A DNA stretch of 23,556 nucleotides. Origin: a virus. The position numbers were made by a program, and so were the translations under genes. This document shows positions 21,638-23,556 of the stretch, one piece after another. The notes below the pieces were generated by a model that was not told the DNA's origin, did not search any database, and saw only the letters and a list, made by a program, of their open reading frames with translations. Position 1 is the stretch's first letter; each line of letters opens with the position of its first letter. The DNA is taken from the IMG/VR virus record IMGVR_UViG_3300009610_000092, positions 1 to 23,556 of that record. One strand, 5' to 3'.

Positions 21638-22515
21638 TGGCTGAACGGCTGATCCGAGTCTTTCCTCGCCGCACGACCGCGACGCCGATCGATCCCCTGG
21701 CCTATACCGGGCGGCCGGATTTATTCGCGGAGGCGGACGCCGTGCACGTGTCGGTCACGTTCACCCAGGACAAACCGATCGCCGAACGTCTCGCGGACGC
21801 ATGGCGGCACGTGGCGCCGGTGACCGTGGGCGGAGTGGCGTACGGTGACGATAGTCTCGAGTTTATTCCTGGCCGCTATATCAAACCGGGCTACACCATT
21901 ACGTCGCGCGGGTGTCCGCGCCGATGTTGGTTTTGCGGCGTGTGGAAAAAATGGCCGACGGCGCACCCGCTCCCGATTTATGACGGGTGGAATATCCTCG
22001 ACGATAATTTGCTGGCCTGTCCCGAGTGGCATGTGCGCGCCGTGTTCGCCATGCTGGCGCGGCAACCGCGGCGGGTCGCCTTTACGGGCGGCCTCGAGGC
22101 ACTCGCGTTACAGGATTATCAAGTGGAGCTCCTGGCAGGCTTGCATCCCCGACCCACGATGTTCTGGGCGTATGATCCCGGTGATGCGTTCGACACCTTG
22201 CGATCGGCGGCGGCGCGGATGCTGGGGGCGGGATTTACGGCGGCCTCGCACCGGCTCCGCTGTTATGTGCTGATCGGCTATCCGCACGACACGTTTACGG
22301 CCGCCACCGGACGCCTCGAGCAAATGCTCGGGATCGGGTTGACGCCGCACGCGATGCTTTGGCAACCCGAGTTACCCAGCCAAGACAAATGGCGCCCGGC
22401 GCCGGCGTGGCGGCGATTTCAACGGCAATGGGCGCGGCCGGCGATTATCCATCGGGCGCCCGTCGCCGATATCCCGGCGCCGCGCGTGTTTTTTTTGCGT
22501 CCAATGGGTTCGTGA
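21637..22515 (+). CDS. Phage radical SAM protein
   Basis: This 292-residue protein has the CxxxCxxC iron-sulfur motif at C93, C97 and C100 (RGCPRRCWFC), which binds a [4Fe-4S] cluster and S-adenosylmethionine. Other segments, WNILDDNLLACPEWHVRAVF, FTGGLEALALQDY and RCYVLIGYPHDTF, fit a phage-borne radical SAM family. I do not know its substrate; a role in modifying DNA or a nucleotide is possible. The neighbouring Bet gene and the zinc-ribbon gene that follows at once suggest it is expressed with the recombination genes. The start overlaps the previous stop by one base. Confidence 0.84.
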   Translation: MAERLIRVFPRRTTATPIDPLAYTGRPDLFAEADAVHVSVTFTQDKPIAERLADAWRHVAPVTVGGVAYGDDSLEFIPGRYIKPGYTITSRGCPRRCWFCGVWKKWPTAHPLPIYDGWNILDDNLLACPEWHVRAVFAMLARQPRRVAFTGGLEALALQDYQVELLAGLHPRPTMFWAYDPGDAFDTLRSAAARMLGAGFTAASHRLRCYVLIGYPHDTFTAATGRLEQMLGIGLTPHAMLWQPELPSQDKWRPAPAWRRFQRQWARPAIIHRAPVADIPAPRVFFLRPMGS

Positions 22516-22779
22516 ATGCCGACGGCCGGCAATGTCCTCTGTGGGTGCGGGCGGTTCATGCAGTGTAAGAAAAACAGCGTCACCGTCGAGGAACTGCTCG
22601 AGGACGGTTCGCCGTACAAACTGTGGGACGCCGACCTGTATGCCTGTCCTGATTGCGGCGCCGAGACGATCACGGGATTCGCGCATGAGCCGATGATGGA
22701 AGCGTGGCACCCGAACTATGCCGCGCAACGGGATCGCCTCGCCCGACTGGCGCCGATTTACCCCGGCCGCTCGAGCTGA
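22516..22779 (+). CDS. Zinc-ribbon protein
   Basis: This 87-residue protein carries CGCGRFMQCKKN near the start and ACPDCGAETITG near 43-54, two Cys pairs that fit a four-Cys zinc ribbon. A segment with LWDADLY lies between. It starts at the base after the radical SAM stop and may be its partner, such as an electron donor or metal adaptor, but this is a guess. It shares a base with the next ATG. Confidence 0.7.
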   Translation: MPTAGNVLCGCGRFMQCKKNSVTVEELLEDGSPYKLWDADLYACPDCGAETITGFAHEPMMEAWHPNYAAQRDRLARLAPIYPGRSS

Positions 22780-22811
22780 TGGGTGTTATCCTGCGCGGCG
22801 AGGTGATCCGC

Positions 22812-22901
22812 ATGAGCAAGCCGCCGCTCGACCCGGAACCCGATCCCGCGCCCGAGCCGGAACCCGACCCGCCGATCCCGCCCGTGCACGTGCGTGGGTG
22901 A
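22812..22901 (+). CDS. Pro/Asp/Glu-rich 29-residue peptide
   Basis: The ATG at 22812 follows GAGGTGAT, a fair ribosome site. The product is almost all Pro, Asp and Glu (DPEPDPAPEPEPDPPIPP) and cannot fold. A longer start at 22779 would add eleven residues. Similar low-complexity peptides are seen in small phage genes, but the role is unknown and it could be a spacer. Confidence 0.42.
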   Translation: MSKPPLDPEPDPAPEPEPDPPIPPVHVRG

Positions 22902-23121
22902 GTGCTGCCCCTGGTGGCTCCGCGGCGTGCACCGACGCCGCCGCGGTGCCGACCTGGAGGATATGTGGCGCACGCTCTACGCACGCGCCGACACCCTCGA
23001 GGAAGCGCGGTTAGCCTGGGAGGTGTTCCGCGCCCAGGACGGGCAAGAGCATTGGCGCTGTCCCTGCGGGCGCCCGATTGCGGACCTGTTCGGTACCCTC
23101 ACGATTCACTTGGCACCATGA
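22894..23121 (+). CDS. Small Cys-containing protein, unknown
   Basis: This 75-residue product begins at a GTG overlapping the previous gene by eight bases. It has ECCPWW near the start, a helix with DTLEEARLAWEVFRAQDG, and CPCGRPIADL near 56-65, so four Cys could bind a metal. A later ATG at 22963 has a TGGAGG two bases before it, which is too close. The start is uncertain. Confidence 0.5.
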   Translation: MGECCPWWLRGVHRRRRGADLEDMWRTLYARADTLEEARLAWEVFRAQDGQEHWRCPCGRPIADLFGTLTIHLAP

Positions 23122-23123
23122 GT

Positions 23124-23162
23124 CGTTCGCTAGCGAACGCCGTGACCATTCGCTAGCGAACG
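23124..23162. repeat. Two identical palindromes before the HNH gene
   Basis: CGTTCGCTAGCGAACG (23124-23139) is a perfect 16-bp palindrome. A second copy, TTCGCTAGCGAACG (23149-23162), has the same 12-bp core. Their centres are 23 bp apart, close to two helical turns. They lie in the only real gap in this region. They could be operators for a dimeric regulator, or terminase-binding or cos-flanking sites, given the HNH and terminase neighbours. Confidence 0.68.
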
Positions 23163-23191
23163 ACCAGGTGTATTCTCCCGAGGTCACGGTA

Positions 23192-23509
23192 ATGCGGTTC
23201 TGCGCCCAGCCCGGATGCCCCGCCACCGTCGAGCGTGGGCGCTGTCCCGCCCATGCCGTGACGCTCGAGCATGGCCGACCGAACTGGGACATCCGTAAGT
23301 GGTACGACACCATGCGTTGGCGGCGGCTGCGCCTCGAGGTGTTACGGGAAGCGGCCTATGCCTGTGCCCAGTGTGGGCAGATTACCCTCGCCCTTGATGT
23401 CGATCACATCGTCAAGCACGACGGCGATCCCGATCGGTTCTGGGACCGGGACAACCTGCAGGCGCTGTGCATTCCCTGTCATTCCAGTAAGACCGCACAG
23501 GGATCCTGA
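23192..23509 (+). CDS. HNH endonuclease
   Basis: This 105-residue protein has an N-terminal knuckle (C4, C9, C18, H21) and a C-terminal HNH domain: CAQC at about 58-61, VDHIVKH with D71 and H72, DRDNLQALC with N88, and CIPCH at 92-97. In many cos-type phages an HNH protein next to the terminase is needed for packaging. If the window ends are joined, this gene lies just upstream of the terminase. The ATG at 23192 follows GAGGT; an earlier in-frame ATG at 23078 would read through the palindromes and is less likely. Confidence 0.9.
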   Translation: MRFCAQPGCPATVERGRCPAHAVTLEHGRPNWDIRKWYDTMRWRRLRLEVLREAAYACAQCGQITLALDVDHIVKHDGDPDRFWDRDNLQALCIPCHSSKTAQGS

Positions 23510-23556
23510 TCCGCGGGGGGGGTATGTAAAAGTTACGCCGCAAATCGTGCTCAGAC
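23510..23556. other. Non-coding right end with G8 run
   Basis: After the HNH stop the sequence has eight G residues (23515-23522) and then TATGTAAAAGTTACGCCGC. No gene is seen here or in the first 51 bases of the window. If the ends join, about 100 bases would separate HNH from the terminase, a place where cos or pac is expected. No terminal repeat was seen by eye. Confidence 0.35.

Noticed and set aside
23078-23191. Longer HNH start that would read through the palindromes
   Set aside because: The extra 38 residues look unlike coding sequence and overlap the previous gene; the ATG at 23192 has a GAGGT before it.

Overview
The window reads as a near-complete genome of a small, GC-rich temperate tailed phage (siphovirus-like, HK97-type head), or most of one. 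The evidence is a full head and long-tail module, a tyrosine integrase, a divergent repressor/Cro-type gene pair and a Bet/RecT-type recombinase. The integrase lies in the interior rather than at an edge, and the HNH gene at the right end would sit directly upstream of the large terminase at the left end if the ends were joined. The sequence therefore looks like the circular or packaged form, not an integrated prophage. The host cannot be named from the sequence. High GC, frequent GTG starts, weak Shine-Dalgarno sequences and two lipoprotein-like genes fit a GC-rich bacterium, probably with a Gram-negative type envelope (inference).

Layout. 52-13849 is one plus-strand late block: large terminase, a small ribbon-helix-helix protein, a prohead protease fused to the major capsid protein, portal, four head-tail connection and tail-completion genes, major tail protein, a small unknown, tail assembly chaperone with a probable -1 frameshift, tape measure, two tail-tip or fibre proteins, and a large hub protein that carries an internal array of beta-sandwich-like repeats. 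A 25-residue membrane peptide ends the block. 13850-14026 is non-coding with inverted repeats. 14142-14828 is the lysogeny switch: a minus-strand XRE repressor and a plus-strand XRE Cro-like gene around a shared promoter/operator.

14883-23509 is a rightward early and accessory block. It begins with a DUF1376 replication-type protein, a palindrome/iteron-like patch and an unrecognised protein. A DUF1064 nuclease-like protein is followed by a very tightly overlapped run of small genes: membrane peptides, two lipoproteins, a Mom-like DNA-modification acyltransferase candidate, zinc-knuckle proteins, an excisionase-like HTH and a ribbon-helix-helix regulator. The integrase comes next, and then a repeat-rich stretch that is a good attP candidate. 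The block closes with the Bet annealing protein, a phage radical SAM enzyme, zinc-ribbon proteins and an HNH endonuclease.

Most notable: a Mom-like enzyme and a radical SAM enzyme in the same small genome; the protease-capsid fusion with a well-placed internal start; a slippery nine-A run in the tail chaperone; two promoters placed so close to start codons that the mRNAs would be leaderless; a dense array of repeats after the integrase; and two identical long palindromes before the HNH gene. No endolysin, classical holin, small terminase, DNA polymerase, tRNA or CRISPR array was recognised.
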